Shown piece after piece: positions 1-11,109 of a DNA stretch of 64,000 nt (the stretch's first letter is position 1; every line of letters starts with the position of its first letter). Source of the DNA: Castanea sativa (Eukaryota; Streptophyta; Magnoliopsida; Fagales; Fagaceae); assembly GCF_040712315.1 (NCBI RefSeq), contig NC_134017.1:22424322-22488321 (forward strand), read 5' to 3'. Made by a program: the position numbers and the translations under genes. The notes beneath the pieces were generated by a model that worked only from the letters and a program-made list of their open reading frames with translations, ran no database searches and was not told the origin of the DNA.

Positions 1-35
1 TTTGATTGACCCCTACCTTTTTTTCATGGCCTCAG

Positions 36-3000
36 AGAATACCACTTGACTTTCTTCAAGGCAACAGGTTTCGAGAAGCAGCCGAAAATTATATTAGACC
101 TCTCCTAACAAAGGTTTTTATGGTTCCTTCTTATGCCATTGTTATTGGTCTGCCTAATATTGGGTTTAAAGTTAAGACTGTTCTTCTTGGTGCGTTTAGG
201 GAGTTCCTTCCTTGTTCTCTGATCTCTCTCCTTTGTATGATCACCCTGGCAAGGTTGGTATTTTTGCTCTTAATGATCATCTAGTATAAGAGCGATATTC
301 TATTTAAATGTTGTATAAAAATTTGATGTTCCAGTTGGACATTGTTTTAGCCAGTTTTTTTTGCTTGTCACTCTTATCCAGGCAGATATTCTGGAGCAAC
401 TTATACTTGAGTTGGAGCATTCACTAAGGACAACTGGCCAATACCCTGGGAGGTAATATATGCTCTTCTTCACTCTCATGTTGTATTGTAATAGAAACAT
501 CTACAAATTTCTGCGACACAGATGCTAAATTTCAAATATTGACACAATAAACAATAGTCTGATGCTGACCACAATATTGTTGAACCCATTAACAGATACT
601 GCATTTTAGCGTATATTGGGCTTTTGATTCCTTTTCCCCCCCTTTTAGGGAAATAAGAGCTAATATTGGTAAAAGCATGCTTAAAGCGCCAAGCCCATGC
701 TCTTTTCACCTCCACAGCGAGGTGGCACGCTGTTGGGAGTTTTTCCAATTTGTTCAAACAGTGTTGTTTCTAAATTCACCAAATGTTATTTGTAGCCATC
801 TAAGATTTTATTAAAAACCCAAAAAAGGAGTCACCCAAAGCCTCAAATTACAAATATCCATCAAATCACAAATAGAAGATATGGAAATACAGTCCCTGGC
901 GGACATCCAATCCAACAGAGTTCTTAAAAAGAACAGTTTAAAATCCGGTATGTTTCTTTTGATGTTTTCAAAGCTTCAAGCATTCTTCTCCCTCCAAATA
1001 TACCAAATAATACAGTTTCTATTCTTTCCAAAGCGCCCTTGCCAAGCAGCAAGCACATTAACAACGGATTTTGGCATGACCAAATACAGTAGATTTATAT
1101 AAAAGTCAATTTCATGGTATGGTACTCTAGAGCATACCATATGAGACCCAAGTCACTGTGCACTACACACCACACATACCTCTCTCAGTCTCACCAAAGG
1201 AGCTTGAGTCAAAGATTAATCTTTTGTCTACCATGTATGCTTCTCTCTCTTCTCTCTGGTCTTCTTGCTTAAAAGCATCCATCCCCCCCCCCCCCCTTCT
1301 TTTCAACTGTTCCTATGACTTCCCAAAACCCATGATCCCTCTCTCTCTGCCCCTTCCCCCCATAGTTTCCCACAAGCACAACCCTTTCTTTTTCTTCTTT
1401 TTGTTTTTTGGGTTTGTTTTAGAATTGTCCCAAATTTTTTTTTTTTGATTAGTTGTCCCAAAACTTGATCTCTGATCTGTTATGTCCTGAAACCCACACT
1501 CCACTTGTCCTCCTCTTCTTTATCTTTTAAATTTTGTTTCTCTTAAATTTTTCTGCTTGTTACTGAAACCCATAAAATCCCCCTTCTTTGGAGTTTTTCC
1601 TTGTCGAAACCACTTCAGCCCTTTAAAATCCTAGTGCTTTTTGGCCTCTGCCTTATTGGGTATTATTTGATTCAATCATGACCTTCATGTCTTCATTATA
1701 GTCATGGCTATCAAGTACCCTGGTTGTATATATATATATTTTGTCAAATACCAGTGTTGTATATATTATGTAAAGCACAAGGGAATTATTTAAAACGTTA
1801 TATTTCAATTTATATGATTATTTGATCACATGATTGTTTCATAGCCCATTAATAATTTTTTTCCTTAAAATTGATGACATTATTTTTTAAAAACATGTGC
1901 TCCACTTTAATTAGGCACGCCCTTGCACTTTGTCCCTAGGATCCAGGAGGCCTTTGACCTTAATTGGCCCTGTGATTTTACCAGCACTGATAAGAGCAGC
2001 CAAATATTCTCTTATGTAAAATAGTTCACTTGGGTTGGACCATTAATGTGAGAAAAGTGAATTGAGAATGTCAAACTAGTTAGAGAATCGGTTTGGTATC
2101 AAGTATAAATGATACAATGTCTAGTGTGCTCTTCTTTTTGGTTTCATCATCATTGTGACATTATGTTGAATTATCTCTCTACTGATGTTTGTCTTACTAC
2201 TTGCAGGACTGAAAAGGAGCCCCCTTCAACACTTATGTGGGCATTGTTTCTATTGGCTCAGGTTGTTGGCTGTCTCTTGGATGTTTAGTTTTTTTTTTTT
2301 TTTTGGGTGTGTTTTACAACCTTTTCTTTTACACCCATATTTATTTTCTTTGGGAAATTTTCTTATAAATTTTCTGTTCATACAGCACTACGACAGACGG
2401 GGTCAATATGACATTTCTCTATCGAAAATTGATGAAGCTATTGAACACACTCCAACTGTGATTGATCTGTACTCTGTCAAGGTCTCTTTATATTTTAAAC
2501 TCTCCTTCTTCAAACTTTTGATTTTATACATTCTCTGATTAATAACCTCCATGGTTTTGCATTATTGGTAACTGTGTATCTATTTTATATATATTGGTGC
2601 TTGGCCGTCCTGTTTTCTAGTTTAAGTTCTCAGTTTCTGTTACTGCAATATCCAAATAATTAAAGTCATCCCCCTTCCCCCACTTCCCCCCTTTTTTTTC
2701 TAAGTTCAAATTTTGGTTATGAAAATATGAATGACTAGGCTAATATATGGCTGTCAATAATGCATACCTGAAAATATCAGTTGAATACCTTAATGGTGTG
2801 GTTGTTAGGTAAGTACCCAAAGATTACTCTTGTGGGGATTTTGTTGTCATAATGGTTTTCTTTGATGTGAAAAGGGAAAAACGTCAATTATGAACATTAT
2901 TGTGGATTTTTGTTTTTGTTTAATTCTCCAAATATTTTAGTAACTTGGAGAAGTTGTTTGGAAGCTCGTAAGTTTGATGTTCTTGAAAGATATTAATTCT

Positions 3001-6000
3001 GTTTGTCTTTTGACCAGAGTCGAATATTGAAGCATGCGGGCGACTTAGCAGCAGCAGCTGCATTGGCTGATGAAGCTAGGTGTATGGATCTTGCTGATCG
3101 TTATATAAACAGTGATTGCGTCAAGCGTATGCTACAGGCTGATCAGGTTTGGAAGCTTCCTTTCATCTGCTGTTGATTCAATAAGTATTTTTGCATTATT
3201 CTGCATTTGCTTTATTGAAACTGGTTTTTTGAAGGTGGCTTTGGCAGAAAAAACTGCTGTATTGTTCACAAAAGAAGGGGAGCAACACAACAACCTTCAT
3301 GACATGCAGTGCATGTGGTCTGCCTCTTTTTCTTGCTGAAATTGCTCATTGTGTAAAATAGATATCTTGGTTCTAGATGTCTAATGTGCTATATGATGTT
3401 TTTCATCTTTGGAAGGTATGAACTTGCTTCTGGTGAAAGTTACTTCCGCCAAGGTGATCTTGGACGGGCCTTGAAGAAATTTTTATCTGTGGAGAAGCAC
3501 TATGCTGATATTACAGAAGACCAATTTGACTTTCATTCTTATTGCTTGAGGAAAATGACTCTGCGCACCTATGTGGAAATGCTCAGATTTCAAGATCGTT
3601 TGCATTCACATGCATATTTTCACAAAGCAGCAGCTGGGGCTATCAGGTGAAACATTCTGTTGGTGTGAAAATCAGATTTTCGATGATTGACAATGAAATG
3701 CTAGTTAGAGACATGCTTTGCTGTTCGTTGGTTTGCATTTGAAACTTTTCTGGTGAACCTCATTGCATTAATATGGTGCATCTTTGAAGTTTATGGGAAG
3801 GTTGTCGATACCATACTAGAGGCTGTTTCAGTTTGGTTAGGGGAGCATAATATATTTGTAACTGGTTAATACCGGTGTACTGTTTTAGGATTACAGTTAT
3901 TTTTATGATTATCAGATTATGTATGCATTTATATGTTTAAAACATAGTTAAAAATCAACATATTTTGTAAGCCCCATATATAAATAGCAAGCTATAGAAA
4001 CCCTTTTTATTTTTTTCTTCTTGTACCGGCCAAAACCTGTAAGAACCTTGGTAAAGCCGGTTCTATATCTGGAATATTTCAAGGTGGGGTGTTTGTACCA
4101 ATTTAGTGGCCTGCATGGTACAGTATTGACCATGTTGGTTTTCTTGGGCAGATATAATGCTGTTTAATGTTCATGTTTGTGTCAACTGTGTAATGTTTCA
4201 TTGTTATACCCATTGCCTCTGAGATGGACTTCGTTGCCTTTTCATTTTTTGTCTAAATTTTGACAACTTTTCTTTCTGTTTTGTGTGTGTGATTGCTTTG
4301 CTCATTGCCTTTGAGATGGTACTTTATATCCTTTCGTATATTCAAATACCAGCAACTTTTCTCTTTCAGTTTTGTCATGACTTTTGGCGGTAGGAATGAG
4401 TTTTGTTATTATTACTTGTTAAACTATTGTAAATATTGTTGTATCAAATGATGCATTCTCTGGTTTTGTTTTGTTCTGTTCTGTTTCACTTATTATTAAT
4501 GTACTTTGTATAGGTTCTTCACCAAACATGCATCAGTCATTTGTAAAACACGCTATGATGTTTATTGTTATGTTTGTCATCATTCACTTGCAGTGTAGTG
4601 AATCTAGTCTTTTTATTGTTGTCCTCATTTCATATTTTGAGTTTTTGGATTTTGAGGTGCAGGTGCTTTTATAAATATAAAGCGGTCCGTTGATGTGGAT
4701 CTATAGCCCATCCCAAAGTTTTGGGGCTAAGGCTTTGTTGTTGTGCTTTTGTTGTAGGTGCTATATAAAATTGTATGATACTCCTTCAAAGTCAACAGCA
4801 GATGAAGATGATGAAATGTCAAAGTTGCCTCCTTCTCAGAAAAAGAAAATGAGGCAAAAACAGAGAAAGGCAGAAGCACGAGCTAAGAAAGTATTGCTAT
4901 TTATCTGTGCTTTCTGGGGATTATTCCTGCTAATATGGTTTTCATACTAATGTTTTGCTTTCTTTTAGGAGGCAGAAGAAAAACATGAAGAATCGAGTGT
5001 TGGTGCCGCCTCTAAGTCCGGAAAACGACATGTCAAACCTGTAGATCCAGATCCTAATGGGGAAAAGTTGTTGCAGGTTCTTGCAATCCTACTGTTGGCT
5101 CATCTTTTTCTTTCCTTTTTAAATATTTCCGACTGCTAAGAAACGTCTTTAGATTGCTGGACAAAGTGTTTTTCTTAAATCCTAAGATAAATATCAGCGT
5201 ATCTCATCTGAATATTGTTTTATTTAGGTTGAAGATCCACTACTGGAAGCTACAAAGTACTTAAAGCTGCTTCAGAAGAACTCGCCCAATTCCTTGGAGA
5301 CACATTTGCTTTCTTTTGAATTAAATATGAGAAAGCAGAGAATTTTGCTGGCCTTTCAGGTTGTTTTATGTTGAAATTTGTAACTTTGAAACCCTTTTTC
5401 GTTGTCATAATCTTCTTTGTTGGTTGTACAATGTTAACTAAGATTTAGACTTAGATTAAAACCCATAGGTTGTCTGCAAGTTACAATATGTAATTGAAAA
5501 CTGAGTACCTTACTAACTTTTTTGTCTTGACAAAAGGCAAGTTCTATATTAATGGGATTTCTCTCTTATTTGTCTATTTATTCATTATGGTTCACCAGAA
5601 AACTGAATAGTTTTTGTTACATACCTTGTAGCTCAATCACACTTATGCTTGCAGCTTCATTTTAGTGTATGATGGTAAAGTAATTTGTTGTTCTTTGTCC
5701 TGTAGGCTTTAAAGCAGTTGCTAAGGTTGGATGCAGAACACCCAGATTCACATCGCAGCTTGGTATTGTAGCTTTCTTTTACTATTAGTCAACTGACTTG
5801 TTCACAATCATCTTCTGCATTTCCTACTATGCCTCAGTGTTGGTGGTGGTGGTTTGTGGGGTTTTTCTTTTGAGGGGGGGGGGGGGGGGGGGGGGGTGTG
5901 TGTGTGTGTTTTTTTATTTTTATTTTTTTATTTTAAAATTTTTTAACTAACAGTATGGCTATTTTGGCAATTTGTTATGCTGCAGATTAAATTCTTCCAT

Positions 6001-7748
6001 AAAGTGGGATCGATGGCTGCTCCTGTGACTGATACTGAGAAACTCATTTGGAGTGTTTTAGAAGCAGAGCGTCCAACAATTAGGTACTCTTGTATATTGT
6101 TATTGTTTTTGATATTTTAATGCTGCTCTATAATGTTGTTTATCCTTTTAAAATTGCCTACTGAATGTCTATTTATTCTTTTTCTGTAGTCAATTGCATG
6201 AGAAATCTTTGATCGAGGGAAACAGGGCTTTCCTTGAACAACATAAAGGTCATGGTCAACCTTTACCTAATGTACAGTATGAGCACCTCAACATTTGCAG
6301 CTTTGTAATGACACCTCCCACCCCACACCTCTTTTTTTTTTTTTTTCCTTGCAGATTCTTTGATGCATAGAGCTGCTGTTGCAGAAATGCTTTATGTTTT
6401 GGAACCTGATAAAAAGCCAGAGGCTATCAGATTAATTGAAGAATCAACTAACAACACAGTACCCAAGTAATGCCTCTTAGAAATTTGTTTTGTTTTTTGC
6501 TTAATATTTAATTCCTTTGCCTTTTGTGTCTTCAATAGTGATTACACATTGAACCTCTACATGTTTTATTATAATAGAAATGGAGCGCTTGGACCAGTCA
6601 GGGAATGGAAACTCAAAGACTGTATTGCGGTCCACAAGTTCCTAGGAACGGTCCTTGTTGACAATGAAGCTGCATTGAGTAAGCACATGCTCCTTCATGT
6701 TGACTGCATATGAGAAATGGTATTTTTTGAAGCAAATATGTAATTATTGTTGATCATAGTGTATTTAGGTTCTCCAAAATTATGTTTACTTGGTAGAATT
6801 TCCTAAATTGTCCATATTACTTTAGCATTCTTTGCATGTTCTGTTTTGCCGATATTTCAGATTCAAGATCTGCCATCACTTATAAGGGTCACAACAGTAG
6901 GAAGATAAACCTCTTAATCCTTTGTTGTTTTTATGTTGTAATGCAATGCCATCGAATGTGTGGTCGGTTCTTTTACACTTGTTATTGGTTTCAGTCTTAA
7001 GTCTTTAGTTAATGGTTGGTTATAGATAAAATTTTTTGGTCTCGTGTTTTGAGTCCTAAAATGTGCCGTTCTTTGTAGGTTAGTACCTTGTCAAAGTCTT
7101 GTATTTTCTCTTTAGGACAAAACTTAGGTACAATACCTTAGGTGCCGTTCCTTAGGTTCCCCACTTAAGATTGAGCCATGTGGCTATTTAACTAAAAAAT
7201 ACACTTCAATCTCATAAGGAAAAATTCACATGGTAGAATCGTAAGAGGGGAGCCTAAGGAACAACACCTAAGTACTGTACCTAAGTCTTGCCCTTCTCTT
7301 TAAATCACATAGTTGTTGCAGATCAATACACATTATTTATTATAGACATTCACATTATTTTCTGCTACCTACTTGTATTTGGTCATAATCTATTGTCTTT
7401 TGAAGAACGAAGGACAGTGTTTGACATGGTACTAGCACTTAGCTCAACAATAAACTGATAAAATTTCTATCATGTTCTTCCTGTTCAGATTGATAGGGGT
7501 CAGATACGGTAATTATGTCCATAGTACCATAATCTTCTTTTGTTGTAGGATGGAAGGTGCGTTGTGCAGAGTACTTCCCTTTCTCTACATACTTTGAGGG
7601 CAGCCGCAGCTCTGCCATACCTAACTCAGCATACAACCAGATATGTAAACGGTCTGAAAATGGGAGTGCAAACCATTCAGGTGGTGAAACTGGAGATTCC
7701 CTTGCATCAAACGGAAAGCTAGAGACATTTAAGGACCTCACCATCTGA
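36..7748 (+). CDS. NAA15: NatA auxiliary subunit NAA15, 3' two thirds of the gene (17 exons, 5' end outside window)
   Basis: NAA15 is the large TPR scaffold that anchors the catalytic subunit NAA10 on the ribosome for co-translational N-terminal acetylation; it acts in the cytosol. Joining GT-AG exons 36-113, 200-253, 382-452, 2207-2261, 2386-2481, 3018-3146, 3235-3317, 3416-3646, 4758-4890, 4969-5076, 5228-5359, 5706-5762, 5986-6083, 6190-6248, 6355-6466, 6578-6678 and 7549-7748 gives one open frame of 598 residues ending in TGA. Plant NAA15 is about 900 residues, so roughly 300 N-terminal residues lie to the left. Recognised blocks include RIPLDFLQG, HYDRRGQYD, IDEAIEHTPT, YFRQGDLGRALKKF, FDFHSYCLRKMTLR, LPPSQKKKMRQKQRKAEA (lysine-rich linker) and WSVLEAERP. 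All junction phases are consistent and no exon is damaged, so the gene looks functional. The 1.75-kb intron at 453-2206 carries a LINE scrap. Confidence 0.95.
808..1096 (-). mobile_element. 3' end of a LINE (non-LTR retrotransposon), relic in a NAA15 intron
   Basis: On the minus strand the translation shows scraps of the LINE ORF2 C-terminus after the reverse transcriptase. They include VVNVLAAWQGRFGKNRN followed by IIWYIWREKNA, which matches the usual CLMW-IWRERN block. A short 3' tail follows near 808. It is 5' truncated, has stops, and lies antisense to NAA15. Confidence 0.7.
1283..1296. repeat. C14 homopolymer inside a pyrimidine-rich intron stretch
   Basis: Fourteen C residues in a CT-rich part of the large NAA15 intron. 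No coding signal; the apparent open frames across it on both strands are low-complexity artefacts. Confidence 0.8.
5874..5909 (+). repeat. G23 homopolymer followed by (TG)n in a NAA15 intron
   Basis: Twenty-three consecutive G residues run directly into a TG dinucleotide repeat, then T/A-rich sequence. The tract lies in the intron between exons 5706-5762 and 5986-6083, on the RNA-sense strand, about 75 nt before the acceptor. Its length is probably polymorphic or affected by assembly error. Confidence 0.85.
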
Positions 7749-8332
7749 CCTTAGATGTTGAATGCGTGTTTCTGTCATTGTATTTCACTATTTTGCAAGT
7801 CACCATACAAATCCAAGCTGTGGCTGAGAAATATCAAATGTGTTGGAACTTGGAAGAGGAGGTTGCAGCTTGTGGATGAATTTGGGGTTCTTCTGCAAGT
7901 TATGGTGATCGCAAGTACTGTTGCTTTGGGATAGGATTCTTTTTATTTCACCAGTTATATATCTTGCCCAATTCAGAGATGTATTCCATTTGCAAATGTG
8001 TATAATGTTACTTCCATTGTGTTTTAGGGTTGAAATTTTTATTTGCTTACTTTTTCATGAGATCCCGGACAAAGGTGCTTCCTGGCTTTGAGTATATGAG
8101 AATATTTTTATCTTCTGGGTGGAGGGAAGAGCGACATTTTCGTTTTTGGTAGTACATGGTCCTACGTCCAGCCAGCATAGTTACTTGTACTTTTCCCATT
8201 TGATGGCTGATTTATTATGTATAAACATTAAATTATGTGAAAATTTTGCTGTGGAATTCATGTGTATTACTGCAATGATCAGCGATAGTTTTCTGCAAAT
8301 TTTGAATTTGTACTAACATAGAGATCAATAAA
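7749..8332 (+). terminator. NAA15 3' untranslated region and polyadenylation signal
   Basis: After the TGA at 7746-7748 there is no further coding sequence. A canonical AATAAA at 8327-8332, after a T-rich stretch, is the best cleavage signal. An earlier weaker site may also be used. The stretch 8333-8590 shows nothing recognisable. Confidence 0.55.
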
Positions 8333-8599
8333 CCTGATTTAGCCAATATTTTGCAAGTACATCTCATTTATTATACAAGAATGTACGGCCTTTTGATTTG
8401 AACTACAACGTAGAACAAGAAAGGCTAAAAAGAAGTATGTTGTTAATACAGTTACGCCTAATGAAACGTCCACAAATTTTTACTGCTAGTATATTTTCCA
8501 AAGCTATTACCAAGGAATTATTGTTGCAACCACTAACTGTTTTGATTTAGTTGCAGCTGGTTAGTAACCTCTGGCCTCGGGATATTCATGGGTTCCCAA

Positions 8600-10190
8600 G
8601 TCTGGCTTGTATCAAAAGCCCAAGAACTTGAAGGCTTATAATCAAAGAAATTTAACAAGGATCAGTTTGGGGGCTTATTACTCGGTACAGAAAACCGAAG
8701 GGGAACCTGAGCTAAACCTAGACCAGTTTGGTCTAATGCAAAACCCAAACCAATCAGAGTTTCGCAGATTGAAAGAGAGAACTCTGTTCTTTATGGCCTT
8801 GAGCTATGTTGAAGAGAGCTTTATGAAGCAGAAATCTAGAAGAAATTGGCTAAACCTGGAACCTGGGTGATAACTGATACGAATGCTGCTTTCTTCCATA
8901 GGTCTCTTTTAGTTAGAACAGCCAAGGACCATGTTTGATGACCAAGAAAAGTTGAAGGTCAGAATTAGCTGAAGGAATTGATAATTGGGTTCTATTAGCT
9001 TATGAGTCTCCCTGCTCATATTGATGTGGACATTCTATAAAGTGGTGGACAGTAAAAAGTCACGCATTCCTTAAGCAAAAAAATGCCTAGCTTTAAGGTG
9101 TGGTGATAGTGGAGGAGATAAAAGAAAGACAATGTTTCCTATGGAAGAAGATAAAGCCCTTCCATGTATTTAGCTCATTTTTTGGGGAATCTTGGAGTAG
9201 TGCAGGATGATGTCTCGGGGAATCTTGGAATAGCGCAGCACCTTAGGTAGATTGTTAAATAAGGTGAATTTTACGATTGTCACTCTTGGCTCAAAAGTGT
9301 CAAATCTCTCTAAAATGGGTGATTTTAGACTATCCTATTGTAACATTTATCACTAAGATCCTTACCAATAGGTTAATGCTCTCTTGTTGATGTGATGATC
9401 CTCAAAACAAATTTGAGAAGTATAACTGAGGATATACTATTGGCTTAGGAAGTTGTATTAGATTACCATATATAAAGAGGTGGCTAAGTTGATCTAATGA
9501 AAACATATGACTTGGTAGATTGGAGATTCATAATTAGATGTTTGGCAGCATGTGGTATCCTTGTTAAGCTCTTGCATTAAGTGGAACTATGCATTAATTC
9601 AAGTATTCTGTTTCATTTAATGGTAATCCTGTAGGCCATTTTAGAAACTGCAAAGGCTTGAGGTGTAAGGTGATCCTTCGTCACCCTATCTCTTTGTTTT
9701 TGCAATGGAGCTACGAAGGAGCATGGTTTTAAGTTCCGCCAAGCTAAAATTTACTCACCTGTGCTTTTACTGATAATTTGATGGCTTTTGCTAATATTGA
9801 CTAAGCTTTTATGATGATTTGTTCAGGGTGTTGTGGAAGAATTCAAGGCTCTATCAGATTTATGAGCCAGTTGCAGTAAGAGTGGAATCTTCTTTGGAGG
9901 GGTTCAAGTAGAGATAAAAGCTCAAGTCTCACATGTATTAGAGTTTGTTGAAGGACAAATTGTTAAATATTTAGACTTACCATTGATATCTGGGAAGCTT
10001 CCAAGCAGGGACTACAAGCGACAGACAAGATCTCAAGTAGAATTAACTCTTGTTCTGCCCGAAAATTACCATTTGCTGGTAGTCTTCAATTAATTCAACT
10101 AGTCTTATTTCTCATTATATGCAGTGTAACTCCTTATTCGTTCCCTCCAATATTTAATAATTTTCGCCAAAATTCTTGGAGCTCTTGATG
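8600..10190 (+). mobile_element. Decayed LINE ORF2 (reverse-transcriptase part)
   Basis: Fragments in all three plus frames line up in LINE ORF2 order: KQKSRRNWL and NAAFFHRSL near 8830-8910 (linker before RT), AYDLVDWRF-like near 9510, NGNPVGHFRNCKGLR near 9620-9660, an ADDL-like active-site region with decay near 9770, PLISGKLPSRD near 9985, and a GRLQLI-like block near 10080. Many stops and frameshifts make it non-functional. Its ends and any target duplication are not visible. It is a different insertion from the LINEs at 808-1096 and 13110-14365. Confidence 0.75.
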
Positions 10191-10570
10191 GTTGGTATCT
10201 CCTTGAGTTTTAAATCCCCCATCCCCAACTATTGATGTATATAAAAAAAAAAAATTCAATAATTTCCTTCAAAAAAAATTTAATATTTAATGTTTTATTT
10301 TCTAGACAAAATAGAAAGACAATATGAGTAATGTATTGATTTGATCATACATATGTGTGCATGTGTTTTTCCAAATTTGAAAATTGTATGATATAGTGGC
10401 TAATATAAATAGAAAAAACAATATTAGTGTAGTGATACATTTGTATTACCGAAAACAATTTCAGCCCGCTCAAAAAAATATTTTATGGTGAAACAAACGC
10501 AGCCTAAGTGAAATGATTAATTCTGACATTTTAGAAGTGTTTTACTGTAGATTTTGATATTTTCCATTTA

Positions 10571-10827
10571 GTAATGACGTGATAAATACAAAAGGTATTT
10601 ATGATCGGATCACCTTACAAAGTGACGAGGAGCCAAGCCCTTCAAGGTTGAAAGTTAAAAACCCACAGGATTGCAACGATGAACTATATATCATATATAC
10701 ATTACTCATTGAACACCTTCAAGCAATGGGGTACAAGATGGGCTGTACCAGTGAAGGGGCAGATAATAGGAAAGTTTTGTCATTTTTTACAAAGCAACAT
10801 TTCACAGATGATAGAGCGCAGGATAAG
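10571..10827 (+). other. Exon-like open segment of unknown identity
   Basis: A clean open frame with non-repetitive composition, preceded by a TTTAG acceptor-like site and ending at AAG|GTAAAT, a good donor. It encodes about 80 residues with the blocks LQSDEEPSPSRLKVKNPQD, LYIIYTLLIEHLQAMGYKMG and LSFFTKQHFTDD. There is no plausible ATG in frame, and I find no partner exons before the antisense RING gene begins. It may be a detached exon of a duplicated gene or the remnant of a captured gene. I do not recognise the family. Confidence 0.35.
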
Positions 10828-11109
10828 GTAAATTTGCACTCTTTTCAAGTCCTCAGTATTATAAATATAAGCATGTACATGCCTTACATGATGCTAGGGC
10901 CAAACCACCCTTGCTGGGACATTGGTCTCAGCTGCAAGCAAATCACAAATGCATCATTCTTCAAAACAAATGGAATTTGCTAGAGGTTTTGCATGTGATG
11001 TGACTCCATGTTGGCAACAACAATAAGGGTATGAGACTCAAGGTGTTATAACACAGAACTCACCGGATAGGTCACACCAATGGCTGACCTGTGTAGTGTC
11101 TTCTTCACT

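Noticed and set aside
1158..1504. Overlapping open frames on both strands in the large NAA15 intron
   Set aside because: CT/C homopolymer low-complexity sequence; no motif or splice logic, and the frames exist on both strands.
7439..7744. 101-codon minus-strand open frame over the last NAA15 exon
   Set aside because: Antisense shadow of a conserved exon; no start context or splice partner.
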